DNA of 37,331 nt from Candidatus Edwardsbacteria bacterium (lineage in GTDB: Bacteria > Edwardsbacteria > AC1 > EtOH8), in the NCBI GenBank assembly GCA_018821925.1, contig JAHJLF010000001.1, positions 1 to 37,331 on the forward strand. The letters run 5' to 3'. This document shows, one piece after another, positions 7,200 through 14,482 of the stretch. The notes under the pieces were generated by a model. That model had not been told where the DNA came from. It saw only the letters and a program-made list of their open reading frames with translations, and made no database searches. Each line of letters begins with the position of its first letter. Position 1 is the first letter of the stretch. A program made the translations under genes and the position numbers.

Positions 7200-8288
7200 T
7201 TATGAATTTGCCTTCTCGAACTTCTTGATGAACTCCACCAGCTTCTCCACACCCTCCAAAGGCATGGCGTTGTAGATGCTGGCCCGCATCCCGCCGGTCT
7301 TGCGGTGGCCGCTCAGGGTGGTCAGGCCCTCTTCGGCCGCCTCTTTCAGGAACTTCTTGTCCAGGTCCTCGGAGGCGGTGCGGAAGGGAATGTTCATCAG
7401 GGAGCGGTCTTCTTTCTTCTGGACATGGCACTTGAAAATCTTGGAACTGTCCAGCACATCATAGAGCAGAGCCGCCTTCTTCTCGTTGATCTTCTGCATG
7501 GCCGGCACGCCGCCCAGGCCCAGTAGATACTCGCACACCAGCTTGATGATATAGATGCCGTAGCAGGGCGGGGTGTTGAACATCGAGCCGCTGTCCACGT
7601 GAGTCTTGTACTTCAGCATGGTGGGTGTCTCGGGCTTGGAGAAATCCACCATATCGTCCCTGATGATCACCACCGTCACGCCGGCCGGACCCATGTTCTT
7701 CTGGGCCCCGGCATAGATCAGCGCGAATTGCTTGACATCAATTACCTTGGACAAAATATCCGAGGACATGTCCACAACCAGCGGAACGCCCTTGGTATCG
7801 GGGTATTTCTTCCAGGAGGTGCCGAAGATTGTATTGTTGGTGGTCATGTGGACATAATCCGCATCCGGCCGCAATTCCTTGGGGTCTATCTCGGGCAGAT
7901 GGTTGAACACCTCCGGCTCGGATGTGGCCACCACCTTGATGTCGCCGTAGCGCTGGGCTTCCTTGATGGCCTTGGAAGCCCATTCCCCGGTGTTGACGTA
8001 GTCGGCCTTGTTGGATTTCTTCATCAGGTTCAAGGGAATCATGGCAAACTGGGTGGAGGCCCCGCCCTGCAGGAACAGCACCTTGTAATTGGCTGGGATA
8101 TTCATCAGTTCTCTTAAAGATTTCTCAGTCCCGTCTATGATGGACTGGTAGACCTTGGAGCGATGGCTCATCTCCATCACCGACATTCCCGAACCCTGGT
8201 AGTCAAGCATCTCTTCCGCAGCTTTTTTTAACACCGCCTCGGGCAGCATCCCCGGACCGGCCGAAAAATTGAAAACCCGCTTTGCCAT
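7200..8288 (-). CDS. serC: phosphoserine aminotransferase
   Basis: A 362-residue class V PLP aminotransferase that turns 3-phosphohydroxypyruvate and glutamate into phosphoserine; serA lies in the same window. The N-terminus RVFNFSAGPGMLPEAVL is the standard SerC start, HRSKVYQSI and the substrate/PLP phosphate segment LQGGASTQF (73-81) follow, and the Schiff-base lysine is K197 in YAGAQKNMGPAG. The C-terminus (SGHRKTGGMRASIYNAMPLEGVEKL) is complete, so length is normal. AAGGAG lies 8 bases before the ATG. It appears to be a single-gene unit bounded by the terminator at 6936-6982. Confidence 0.96.
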   Translation of the reverse strand: MAKRVFNFSAGPGMLPEAVLKKAAEEMLDYQGSGMSVMEMSHRSKVYQSIIDGTEKSLRELMNIPANYKVLFLQGGASTQFAMIPLNLMKKSNKADYVNTGEWASKAIKEAQRYGDIKVVATSEPEVFNHLPEIDPKELRPDADYVHMTTNNTIFGTSWKKYPDTKGVPLVVDMSSDILSKVIDVKQFALIYAGAQKNMGPAGVTVVIIRDDMVDFSKPETPTMLKYKTHVDSGSMFNTPPCYGIYIIKLVCEYLLGLGGVPAMQKINEKKAALLYDVLDSSKIFKCHVQKKEDRSLMNIPFRTASEDLDKKFLKEAAEEGLTTLSGHRKTGGMRASIYNAMPLEGVEKLVEFIKKFEKANS

Positions 8289-8369
8289 ATCAAACTCCTT
8301 ATATTATTTTTGTTGATGCAGACCGATGACCATGGATGCAAACAGATACACCTTTTATACGTTGAATCG

Positions 8370-8618
8370 TTGGCAAAATGGTGGAGCTGAACCGCCTTCC
8401 TCCTTCGTCCCTCAATGGGGGCTTCGGCGGACAGGGCGGCGGACTGCTGCCAAGCAAGAAAGAATGATGCTGTGGGATTCTCCGCCGGTCGCCCGGCTTT
8501 GATGTCAGGCGGCGGCGGATCTGCCGCTGCTTCGCTTACTTGCCAGGCATCAGGCGGAGAACCCTGCTAACTTCGTTAGCCCTGGGTTCTCACTTTAAAT
8601 ATGGTGGAGCTGATGGGA
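8370..8618. repeat. repeat-rich spacer with partial tRNA 3' ends
   Basis: The 430-base stretch between serC and the tRNA has no gene. It holds a short tRNA-Ala-3'-end match (TGGTGGAGCTGA near 8379-8391), GC-rich inverted segments (TCCGCC / GGCGGA), and the first copy of the 69-bp duplication listed separately. Confidence 0.5.
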
Positions 8619-8738
8619 TTCTGCGCCTGCGGCGCATCCGCCGCCGCCCAACTCCATAGCGCCTCTGCCGGCGGAGAACCCTGCTAACTTCGTTAGCCCT
8701 GGGTTCTCACTTTAAATATGGTGGAGCTGATGGGATTC
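8553..8738. repeat. 69-bp direct duplication including the tRNA-Ala 3' end
   Basis: Positions 8553-8621 and 8670-8738 are identical over 69 bases, 117 bases apart. Each contains a nested hairpin (AGAACCC...GGGTTCT outside, GCTAAC-TTC-GTTAGC inside) followed by the last 20 bases of tRNA-Ala including CCA. The second copy runs into the intact tRNA; the first breaks off. Confidence 0.9.
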
Positions 8739-8795
8739 GAACCCACTACCTACGCGATGCGAACGCGCCGCTCTACCAAACTGAGCTACAGCCCC
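8719..8795 (-). tRNA. tRNA-Ala (anticodon CGC)
   Basis: A 77-base cloverleaf on the minus strand: acceptor GGGGCTG / CAGCTCC with the G3-U70 pair that marks alanine tRNAs, D stem GCTC/GAGC, anticodon stem GCGCG/CGCGT with loop TTCGCAT (anticodon CGC, reading GCG), variable loop AGGTA, T arm GTGGG-TTCGAAT-CCCAT, discriminator A and encoded CCA. A hairpin without T tract follows its 3' end and may guide processing. Confidence 0.97.
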
Positions 8796-8923
8796 ACTTA
8801 TCTGCTTCGTGTTGTGCCCAACTCCCCGCGTCTTGTCCCGCTCTGACCTTACTTATCTGGCTAAGGCGGGAAACTACAGCCACACACCAAGAAATACCAA
8901 TATCTAATAATTAAAACCAATGA

Positions 8924-9085
8924 CTACAGCTTAATGATATCAAACTTATGGCCAATTATCAATATATTTTTAAAAGGGAAACGCTTCGGCTCGCTGACAT
9001 TGCTGGACAGCAGGGAGAAGATATCATCCCGGTGGCAGATGTCCTGGTACAGGTCCTTGAACCAGGTCAGGTAGTTGGTTTCCAT
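8924..9085 (-). CDS. possible 53-aa protein behind the aminotransferase
   Basis: ATG at 9085 opens a 53-codon frame (starts METNYLTWFKDLYQDICHRD, ends at TAG 8924-8926), 18 bases after the aminotransferase stop. Composition looks like a small helical, acidic-aromatic protein and codon use is normal, but the ribosome site is weak (AGG about 9 bases upstream) and I recognise no family. It could be a real small ORF or the residue of a longer gene. Confidence 0.35.
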   Translation of the reverse strand: METNYLTWFKDLYQDICHRDDIFSLLSSNVSEPKRFPFKNILIIGHKFDIIKL

Positions 9086-9102
9086 TTGTGGTGCCTGATT
9101 TT

Positions 9103-10269
9103 CTATTTTCTTGACGCCAGGGCCTTGGCTATCTGCTCCAGAGCCTGCCCGATATTCTCGATGGAGTTGGCGTAGGAAAAGCGGATATACCCCTCCCCGG
9201 CCGCCCCGAAGTTGGAGCCGCCCAGGGCGCAGACCCCGGCCTCCGTCAGCAGGAACTCGGTCATCTGCTTGGAGGTCATCCCTGTTTTTTTGATATTGGC
9301 GAAGGCATAAAAGGCCCCGGCCGGCATCCGGCAGGAAAGGCCCGGTATCTTATTGATGCCATTGACGATAAAATCCCGCCGCTTTTTGAGCTCGGCCAGC
9401 ATGGCATCCACCTCATCCTGCGGGCCCTTTAAGGCCTCGATGCAGGCGATCTGGCTGAAGGTGGCGGTGCAGGAGTTGATGTTGGTCATCAGCTGGGCCA
9501 TATGCTCCACCAATTCCACCGGCATCAGGCCGTAGCCCACCCGCCAGCCGGTCATGGCATAGGTCTTGGAATAGCCGTTGAGGATGATGGTCCGCTCCTT
9601 CATGCCGTCGAACTGGGCGATGCTCTCGAACTTGCCCTCGTAGATCATCCGGTCGTAGATCTCGTCGGACAGCACCGGGATGTCGCTATTGACCGAGATG
9701 TCGGCCACCGCCTTCAGATCGTCCTTGGTCAATATCCCGCCAGTGGGGTTGTGGGGCGAGTTCAGGATGATCAGCTTGGTCTTCTTGGTAATCTTGGATT
9801 TCAGCTCCTTGACGTCCAGCCGAAAATCGTTCTCCTCCCGAAGAGGAAGCGGCACCGGCACCCCGCCGTTGAACTTGACCATGGACTGATAGATGGGAAA
9901 TCCGGGATCCGGCACTAAGCACTCGTCGCCTTCCTCCAGCAGAGCGGTGATGGCGAAGGACATGATGGGTTTGGCGCCGGGGGTCACCACCACATGCTCC
10001 GGCCCGTATGGGACGCCGATCTGTTTAGAATAATATTCGGCGATGGCCTTGCGGTGCTCCGGCAGGCCGGCCGACGGCCCGTAGTGGGTCTTGCCGTCGT
10101 CCAGGGCCTTCTTGGCGGCTTCTTTGATATTTTTAGGGGTGTCGAAATCCGGCTCGCCGATCTCCAGGTGGATGATCTTTTTACCCCCGGCCTCCAGTTT
10201 CTTGGCCTTGGCCATCATCTCAAAGGCGGTCTCGACTTTGAGCTTCTCCATCTTGGCTGCAAATTTCAT
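9103..10269 (-). CDS. class I/II PLP aminotransferase (aspartate aminotransferase-like)
   Basis: A 388-residue fold type I aminotransferase. Visible family features: LEIGEPDFDTP near the N-terminus, the substrate-binding LNSPHNPTGG (169-178) with the PLP-contacting Asn, SDEIYDRMIY (201-210) with the ring-binding Asp and Tyr, and the Schiff-base lysine K235 in GYSKTYAMTGWRVGY. This is the subgroup that includes bacterial type I-gamma aspartate, prephenate and related aminotransferases; the specific substrate cannot be read from sequence. It shares its strand with serA, serC, thrC and the Met enzyme, fitting amino-acid synthesis. Confidence 0.9.
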   Translation of the reverse strand: MKFAAKMEKLKVETAFEMMAKAKKLEAGGKKIIHLEIGEPDFDTPKNIKEAAKKALDDGKTHYGPSAGLPEHRKAIAEYYSKQIGVPYGPEHVVVTPGAKPIMSFAITALLEEGDECLVPDPGFPIYQSMVKFNGGVPVPLPLREENDFRLDVKELKSKITKKTKLIILNSPHNPTGGILTKDDLKAVADISVNSDIPVLSDEIYDRMIYEGKFESIAQFDGMKERTIILNGYSKTYAMTGWRVGYGLMPVELVEHMAQLMTNINSCTATFSQIACIEALKGPQDEVDAMLAELKKRRDFIVNGINKIPGLSCRMPAGAFYAFANIKKTGMTSKQMTEFLLTEAGVCALGGSNFGAAGEGYIRFSYANSIENIGQALEQIAKALASRK

Positions 10270-10317
10270 CCTCTATCCTTTCAAAATAGTAAATGACTGT
10301 TATTCCCCGGCCTTGTT

Positions 10318-10391
10318 GTCATTCCAGCGAAGGCTGGAATCCAGAAAAACACCGACGATGATCCATGGATGCCTGCCTTCGCAGGCATGAC
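10318..10391. repeat. 74-bp palindromic GTCATtCC...GGcATGAC repeat
   Basis: The unit begins GTCATTCC and ends GGCATGAC, and contains two hairpins (ATTCCAGCGAAGGCTGGAAT and TGCCTGCCTTCGCAGGCA). Related copies are at 10916-10971, 15311-15390 and, partly, 16331-16360. The ATTCC-N-GGAAT core resembles short repeats such as neisserial dRS3. Confidence 0.7.
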
Positions 10392-10398
10392 ACCGGGT

Positions 10399-10671
10399 TT
10401 ATAGTTTCCCCATTATTACCAGGACGCCCATAACGATAAACATCCCCCCGGCGATGTAATGCAGGATATTCTGCGGGACCACCTTGATGATGGCCTGCCC
10501 GAACAGCGCCCCGATCAGGGTCACGCAGATCAGCGCCAGACTGCCGCCCAAAAATACCGACACCCAGCTCTTGGACTCGGCGCTCATGGTGATGACGGCC
10601 AATTGGGTCTTGTCGCCCAGCTCGGCCAGGAACAGTGTCAGGAATGCCATCCCGAATATCTTCCAGTTCAT
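10399..10671 (-). CDS. UPF0016 / GDT1-type cation transporter half-domain protein
   Basis: A 90-residue membrane protein with three predicted hydrophobic segments (about 5-22, 37-60, 68-88) and the family hallmark ELGDKTQL at 16-23. UPF0016/GDT1 proteins (MneA, TMEM165) move Mn2+ or Ca2+; the full-length form has two copies of this ~90-residue unit, so this is a single-repeat version that probably works as a homodimer or pairs with a second small subunit not seen here. It stands alone between repeats. SD-like AAAGG precedes the ATG. Confidence 0.85.
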   Translation of the reverse strand: MNWKIFGMAFLTLFLAELGDKTQLAVITMSAESKSWVSVFLGGSLALICVTLIGALFGQAIIKVVPQNILHYIAGGMFIVMGVLVIMGKL

Positions 10672-10688
10672 GTCTTTCCTTTAATATT

Positions 10689-10722
10689 TATCCGCAGATT
10701 TACACAGATTGCCACAGATTCA
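10689..10722. repeat. ATCTGTG/AATCTGCGG intergenic repeat
   Basis: An AT-rich motif (CCGCAGATTT.ACAGATT) is found here and in the opposite sense at about 11308-11340, i.e. on both sides of the GxxExxY pseudogene. A similar but diverged motif is near 16290-16320. Confidence 0.45.
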
Positions 10723-11266
10723 CTAACTTAAGACAAAACGTTTATAGTCTAAACTTGTTTTACCGAAATTAAGCAATAAAGCTTTCTTAAGTCCGGTAGC
10801 TTTTAGATAATTTATTACCTGTGCTTCTTCGGTGCCGCTCATATTGGACAGTGCCTTTATTACTCCGGCAATTAAATAGGTGAATAACCTTACCCTTTTT
10901 TTGAACGTTCTTGTTGTCATGCTCGTGAAAACGGGCATCCATGCCTGGATTCCTGCCTTCGCAGGAATGACACATTGCGCTATTCACTTGCCGAAGTAAT
11001 AATTCTAGAATTATAGTGCCAAAGCAAATAAAATCAGCCCGATACGATACATTTAATTGTTGACCTTGGTAAAATACAGGCAGGTTGCTTTCTCTTTGAT
11101 ATGGTATATCAAGTTTTTTCAATTCGATTGCTAAGGCCTCCTGATAAACCGGTTCTAAAAACCCGTGCCCCAGTTCTTTGTGAACATTCATTGCGGCACC
11201 GATTATTGCATAGGTCTCTGGGTCTCTCTTATCTGCAACAATATTTTTAGTAAAATCTGTATTCAT
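10723..11266 (-). pseudogene. GxxExxY-family protein gene interrupted by an inserted element
   Basis: The N-terminal 89 codons ([13 protein letters not shown]..., with the hallmark [13 protein letters not shown] at about 33-45 and [15 protein letters not shown]) belong to the GxxExxY family, small proteins related to PD-(D/E)XK nucleases with unknown role. After IILEL the frame runs into a 140-bp insertion and ends in unrelated codons. The true C-terminus ([20 protein letters not shown]...FVLS, stop at 10723) lies beyond the insertion in another frame. Joining 11000 to 10857, i.e. removing the element and one TA, restores one frame of 133 residues, the family's normal length. So the gene was intact and was broken by the insertion. 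Confidence 0.88.
10858..11001. mobile_element. 140-bp MITE-like element with 20-bp inverted repeats and TA target duplication
   Basis: The element 10860-10999 is bounded by TTACTCCGGCAATTAAATAG and its inverse TTACTTCGGCAAGTGAATAG (17 of 20 match) and flanked on both sides by TA (10858-10859, 11000-11001), the duplication made by Tc1/mariner and IS630-type transposases. It encodes nothing and carries a GTCAT...ATGAC palindromic repeat (10916-10971) inside. It interrupts the GxxExxY gene exactly; no transposase is in this window. Confidence 0.8.
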
Positions 11267-11366
11267 CTGCGGGTTGGTTCTCCACTCGGAAGGAACATAA
11301 TTAAGTATTAATCTGCGATAATCTGTGAAATCTGCGGATAGTTCCCGCTCAGTAAAACGAAATATA

Positions 11367-11395
11367 ATAATATACCATTAAACAATTTAAGTCAA
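11367..11395 (-). promoter_or_regulatory. promoter of the GxxExxY gene
   Basis: Minus strand TTGACT and TATTAT with a 17-base spacer, about 100 bases before the ATG at 11266; the leader contains the ATCTGTG repeat and a GGAG 12 bases from the ATG. Confidence 0.6.
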
Positions 11396-11410
11396 TCAAA
11401 GATTTAACAA

Positions 11411-11440
11411 AATAGGGGCTGTTACAGCCCCTATAAAAAT
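11411..11440 (-). terminator. intrinsic terminator of the ABC operon
   Basis: A 9-bp stem (TAGGGGCTG / CAGCCCCTA, 3-base loop) lies 20 bases past the stop at 11454 and is followed on the minus strand by TTTTG. Confidence 0.75.
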
Positions 11441-11453
11441 CAATTCGACTGAT

Positions 11454-12326
11454 CTATTTGCCGAATTTTCTTAAATGTTCGTCCCGGGTGGTGTTCCTCA
11501 CCCTGCTTTTCTCCCGGTCCCAATAGTATTTTCCGCCGAATGTGTCCAATGTGATGGGGCCGGTCAAGCCCGCCGAGATCAGCTCCTCCAGGTTTTCCGG
11601 CCAGCGGCCCGCCTGCCGACGGTATTTTTCCGCCAGCAACTGGAGGCGGTCCATCTCCTCCTCCAGCCGGATCTTGTCAAGATAGGTCTGGGCGATATCT
11701 TTCTCTTTTTGGGTGGGGCTGGTATCGTAAAGCTGCTGCCACATCATTTTGGAGGTCTGCAGGTGGCCCTGTTTTTTTGATATGAAAGCGGCATAGCGCA
11801 ATGCCCCTGCCCAGGCATTTGGGAGCCTGGAGGCCTGGACGAACTCATCAACGGCCTCATCGCCGCGTTTAAGGAAGATATACAGGATGAAGCCCTTCAT
11901 GTACGGGAATTCCCACCGGTCCGGGTTGTTGCGCTTGGCCTTGTCCAGCAGTTTCAGGGGATTGATGGTGTCCCCGGCGTCATGGGCCAGCAGCAGCGAG
12001 CCGAAGGTATACGGATATAAAAACTTGGGGTCCAGGTCGGTCAGGTTGTCGGTGATGGGATACAGGTATTCGTAGTTCTGGTCCGAACGCATATGGAAGG
12101 CGTAATACTGGATCATCCTCAGCCACAGGTAGTCGGCCATCATCAGCTCGTTGCCGGCCGACAGCAGTTTGACTATTTTGGGCGAGGGGAAATACAGCAG
12201 TTCCCGGACGGATTTTTCGCTGCTCAAGTACCTTTGGTCAAAACTGAGCTGAACCGCGATGAAACCCACCGCCAGCACTGCCAGGCACAGCAGGGTAATG
12301 ATAATATTTCTTGCCCGGTATTTCAT
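11454..12326 (-). CDS. membrane-anchored TPR-like protein of an ABC transporter operon
   Basis: A 290-residue protein with one N-terminal membrane anchor (about 7-27, ITLLCLAVLAVGFIAVQL), then a helical region resembling tetratricopeptide repeats (around 85-215: PYTFGSLLLAHDAG, WEFPYMKGFILYIFLKRGDEAVDEF, ALRYAAFISKKQGHL). The last ~70 residues carry a basic helix and a small PENLEELISAGLTGPITLDTFGGKYYWD segment reminiscent of the C-terminal part of pilin-like or DUF proteins. Its ATG overlaps the permease stop by 4 bases, so it is made together with that transporter and probably sits with it in the inner membrane, facing the periplasm. No named family recognised. Confidence 0.75.
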   Translation of the reverse strand: MKYRARNIIITLLCLAVLAVGFIAVQLSFDQRYLSSEKSVRELLYFPSPKIVKLLSAGNELMMADYLWLRMIQYYAFHMRSDQNYEYLYPITDNLTDLDPKFLYPYTFGSLLLAHDAGDTINPLKLLDKAKRNNPDRWEFPYMKGFILYIFLKRGDEAVDEFVQASRLPNAWAGALRYAAFISKKQGHLQTSKMMWQQLYDTSPTQKEKDIAQTYLDKIRLEEEMDRLQLLAEKYRRQAGRWPENLEELISAGLTGPITLDTFGGKYYWDREKSRVRNTTRDEHLRKFGK

Positions 12327-13090
12327 TTCAGGTCTTTGCGTTCCAGTATAATGGAAGCCACGGTCAAGGTAAACGCGACGTAAAATACCGCATAGGCCAG
12401 CATCAGCCAGAGCTTGGCATGATCCACTGGAAGGTTGTATATGGATTCCGTCCGGAAATTGAAATTCTGCAGATTGGGAATGACGTAGGAGACGGCTTTG
12501 GCGGCGATTTTAAGCAGATCTCCCGGCATCCGGTCGGCAAAGAGCCTCAGCTGGTCGGCCGATGTCCCGGCGATGTAGACACAAAAGGTGAAGACGGCGC
12601 TTAAGGCCGGGGAGGCCAGGGTGGAGAAAAGCATGGCCACCGCCGTGATCACTGTCAACTGTCCGAACAGGCCGGCTATGGTCAAAAAGAAAAGCCCGTC
12701 CGGCTTGCCGCCCATCAACGCCAGGGTCAATACCAACGTGGCGCCCATTATCAGGAAGGCCAGAAGAAGCGTGGCCATCAACCCGAAATATTTCCCCACC
12801 AGCAGTTCCCATCTCTTAACCGGCTTGGCCACCAGCACGTAGATGGTCCGCTTGTCCATCTCCTTGAACAACATGGCAGTCCCGCTAACCACCGCAATCA
12901 GCAGGCCGAACAAGGCGATGGCGCCGAAACCAAAATCCTTTAAGATCCGGATCTCCTGCCCCACCGACAAAGAGATCACCAGCCGGGAGCCGGGAAGGAC
13001 TATCAGGGCAAATACGATAAGCCCGTACAGTATCCGGTCCCGGACCGATTCCCGGAAGGTGTTGACGGCTATGGTAAGGATCCTTCTCAT
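12323..13090 (-). CDS. ABC-2-type transporter permease
   Basis: A 255-residue integral membrane protein with about six hydrophobic segments (roughly 20-38, 52-72, 105-128, 138-160, 168-188, 230-248) and the N-terminal phrase ILTIAVNTFRESVRDRILYGL typical of ABC-2/NosY-like permeases. It overlaps the ATPase stop by 4 bases upstream and the TPR-like gene by 4 bases downstream, so the three are one translationally coupled unit. Substrate not deducible; this permease class exports lipids, polysaccharides, drugs or helps assemble surface structures. Confidence 0.85.
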   Translation of the reverse strand: MRRILTIAVNTFRESVRDRILYGLIVFALIVLPGSRLVISLSVGQEIRILKDFGFGAIALFGLLIAVVSGTAMLFKEMDKRTIYVLVAKPVKRWELLVGKYFGLMATLLLAFLIMGATLVLTLALMGGKPDGLFFLTIAGLFGQLTVITAVAMLFSTLASPALSAVFTFCVYIAGTSADQLRLFADRMPGDLLKIAAKAVSYVIPNLQNFNFRTESIYNLPVDHAKLWLMLAYAVFYVAFTLTVASIILERKDLK

Positions 13091-14028
13091 TGTCCGGCCT
13101 CCTTTGCAGTGCGCACCTGCCGGGTGAAATAGCTCTCCAAATTCTCCCGCTGGGGAGAAACCGACACTATGGAACCGCCGGCTTGCATTATTTTCTTCAA
13201 TGCCGGGTCAAGGGCATCAGGCCCCTCCAGCCGGATTATCAGCTGCCCGGCCACTTTCTCGACCTTGGCATCATTAAGGGCAAAGCCCTCCGGCAGGTTC
13301 TGGGCCACCACCTCCACCCAGCTGACCGAATCCTTTAGCAGCTCGGGCAGGGTGCCCACCCGGTGCATCCGTCCGCCCACGATGATCCCCACCCGGTCGC
13401 ACAGGGCCTCGGCATCGGGCAGGATGTGCGAGCTGAAGAAGATGGTCTTGCCCTGTTTCTTCAGCTCCAGCATCAGGTCCTTGACCTCCTTGCGGCCCAG
13501 CGGGTCCAGGCCGGAGACCGGCTCGTCCCAAACCAAAAACTCCGGATCGTTGACCAGTGACTGGGCGATGCCGGTCCTCTGCAGCATGCCCTTGGAGCAC
13601 TTGCGCAGGGGCAGGCCGGCCGCCCGGGTCATCCCCACCAGCTCCAGCAGTTCATCGGTCTTGGCTTTGGCCTTTTTGCCGGTGATGCCGAACAGCGCGG
13701 CGCAGAACCGGATGAACTCGCCAACCGTCAGATAATCGTAAAAGTACGGGTTCTCCGGCAGAAAGCCGATCCGCTTCTTCACCTCCTGAGATTTCTCCAG
13801 GATGTCGTGCCCCATTATCCGGGCGGTGCCGGAGCTGGGCCGGATGATGCCCATCAGGGCCTTGATGGTGGTGGTCTTTCCGGCCCCGTTGGGGCCCAGA
13901 AATCCGAAGATCTCGCCGGGCTTTACCTCCAGGGATATCCGATCCAAAATGGTCTTGGACTTGGGGGAGAAATGCTCCCAGTCGGTAAAGCGCTTGGTAA
14001 GGCGGTCTATTTCCAGAATGTTTTCCAT
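13087..14028 (-). CDS. ABC transporter ATP-binding protein
   Basis: A 313-residue ABC ATPase: Walker A GPNGAGKTT at 45-53, Q-loop region GFLPENPYFYDYLT with Glu in place of Gln as in many ABC-2 exporters, signature CSKGMLQRTGIAQ (a CSKGM variant of LSGGQ), Walker B EFLVWDEPVSGLDPLGR and the switch His in FFSSHILPDAEALCDRVG. A ~75-residue C-terminal domain (VSWVEVVAQNLPEGF..., DPALKKIMQAGGSIVSVSPQ) follows, as in CcmA/GldA-like subunits. It drives the permease encoded directly after it. It is the first gene of the operon. Confidence 0.93.
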   Translation of the reverse strand: MENILEIDRLTKRFTDWEHFSPKSKTILDRISLEVKPGEIFGFLGPNGAGKTTTIKALMGIIRPSSGTARIMGHDILEKSQEVKKRIGFLPENPYFYDYLTVGEFIRFCAALFGITGKKAKAKTDELLELVGMTRAAGLPLRKCSKGMLQRTGIAQSLVNDPEFLVWDEPVSGLDPLGRKEVKDLMLELKKQGKTIFFSSHILPDAEALCDRVGIIVGGRMHRVGTLPELLKDSVSWVEVVAQNLPEGFALNDAKVEKVAGQLIIRLEGPDALDPALKKIMQAGGSIVSVSPQRENLESYFTRQVRTAKEAGQ

Positions 14029-14090
14029 AGGAATAATTTATCGGTTGTTATTTAATTTATCTTTTTACGCTCACCGTTGATGACAGAGTA

Positions 14091-14380
14091 CCCGCGTCAT
14101 TGCGAGAAGCATTTGTTGACTGGCTGGCGAAGCAATCCATGTTGGTAGTGGATCGCTTCATTTGTATTATGAATGCCTAATTCGCGATGACATGACAAAA
14201 CCCGCGTCATTGCGAGAAGCATTTGTTGACTGGCTGGCGAAGCAATCCATGATAGTGGTGTTATGAATGCCCAATTCGCGATGACATGACAAAACCCGCG
14301 TCATTGCGAGAAGCCTTTGTTGACTGGCTGGCGAAGCAATCCATGATAGTGGTGTTATGAATGCCTAATTCGCGATGACT
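14091..14380. repeat. three tandem foldback repeats (GTCATTGCGAG...TCGCGATGAC)
   Basis: Three units start at 14091, 14201 and 14295 (110, 94 and 86 bases). Each begins CCCGCGTCATTGCGAGAAGC, carries TTGTTGACTGGCTGGCGAAG and CAATCCATG, and ends TTCGCGATGAC, so the ends are inverted copies of each other. The first has a 16-base extra segment. Related copies are at 16136-16231 and, half a unit, 16371-16416. The rest of the gap 14029-14482 holds only a terminator. Confidence 0.88.
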
Positions 14381-14437
14381 TTATTGAGCATTGCATTATT
14401 ATACCCCGCCCGGGCCGTTTTGTCATGAAACCGGATT

Positions 14438-14470
14438 AAAAAAGACGGGTGCGAACACCCGTCTTTTTAT
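14438..14470 (-). terminator. intrinsic terminator after the first pilin gene
   Basis: An 11-bp stem (AAAGACGGGTG / CACCCGTCTTT, loop CGAA) begins 17 bases past the stop codon and has T runs on both sides, so it can work in either direction. Confidence 0.85.
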
Positions 14471-14482
14471 AAAGCCCGTGAT

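Noticed and set aside
14091-14380. Regular three-unit repeats considered as a CRISPR array
   Set aside because: Units of 86-110 bases are repeated almost entirely with no unique spacers, and there are no cas genes.
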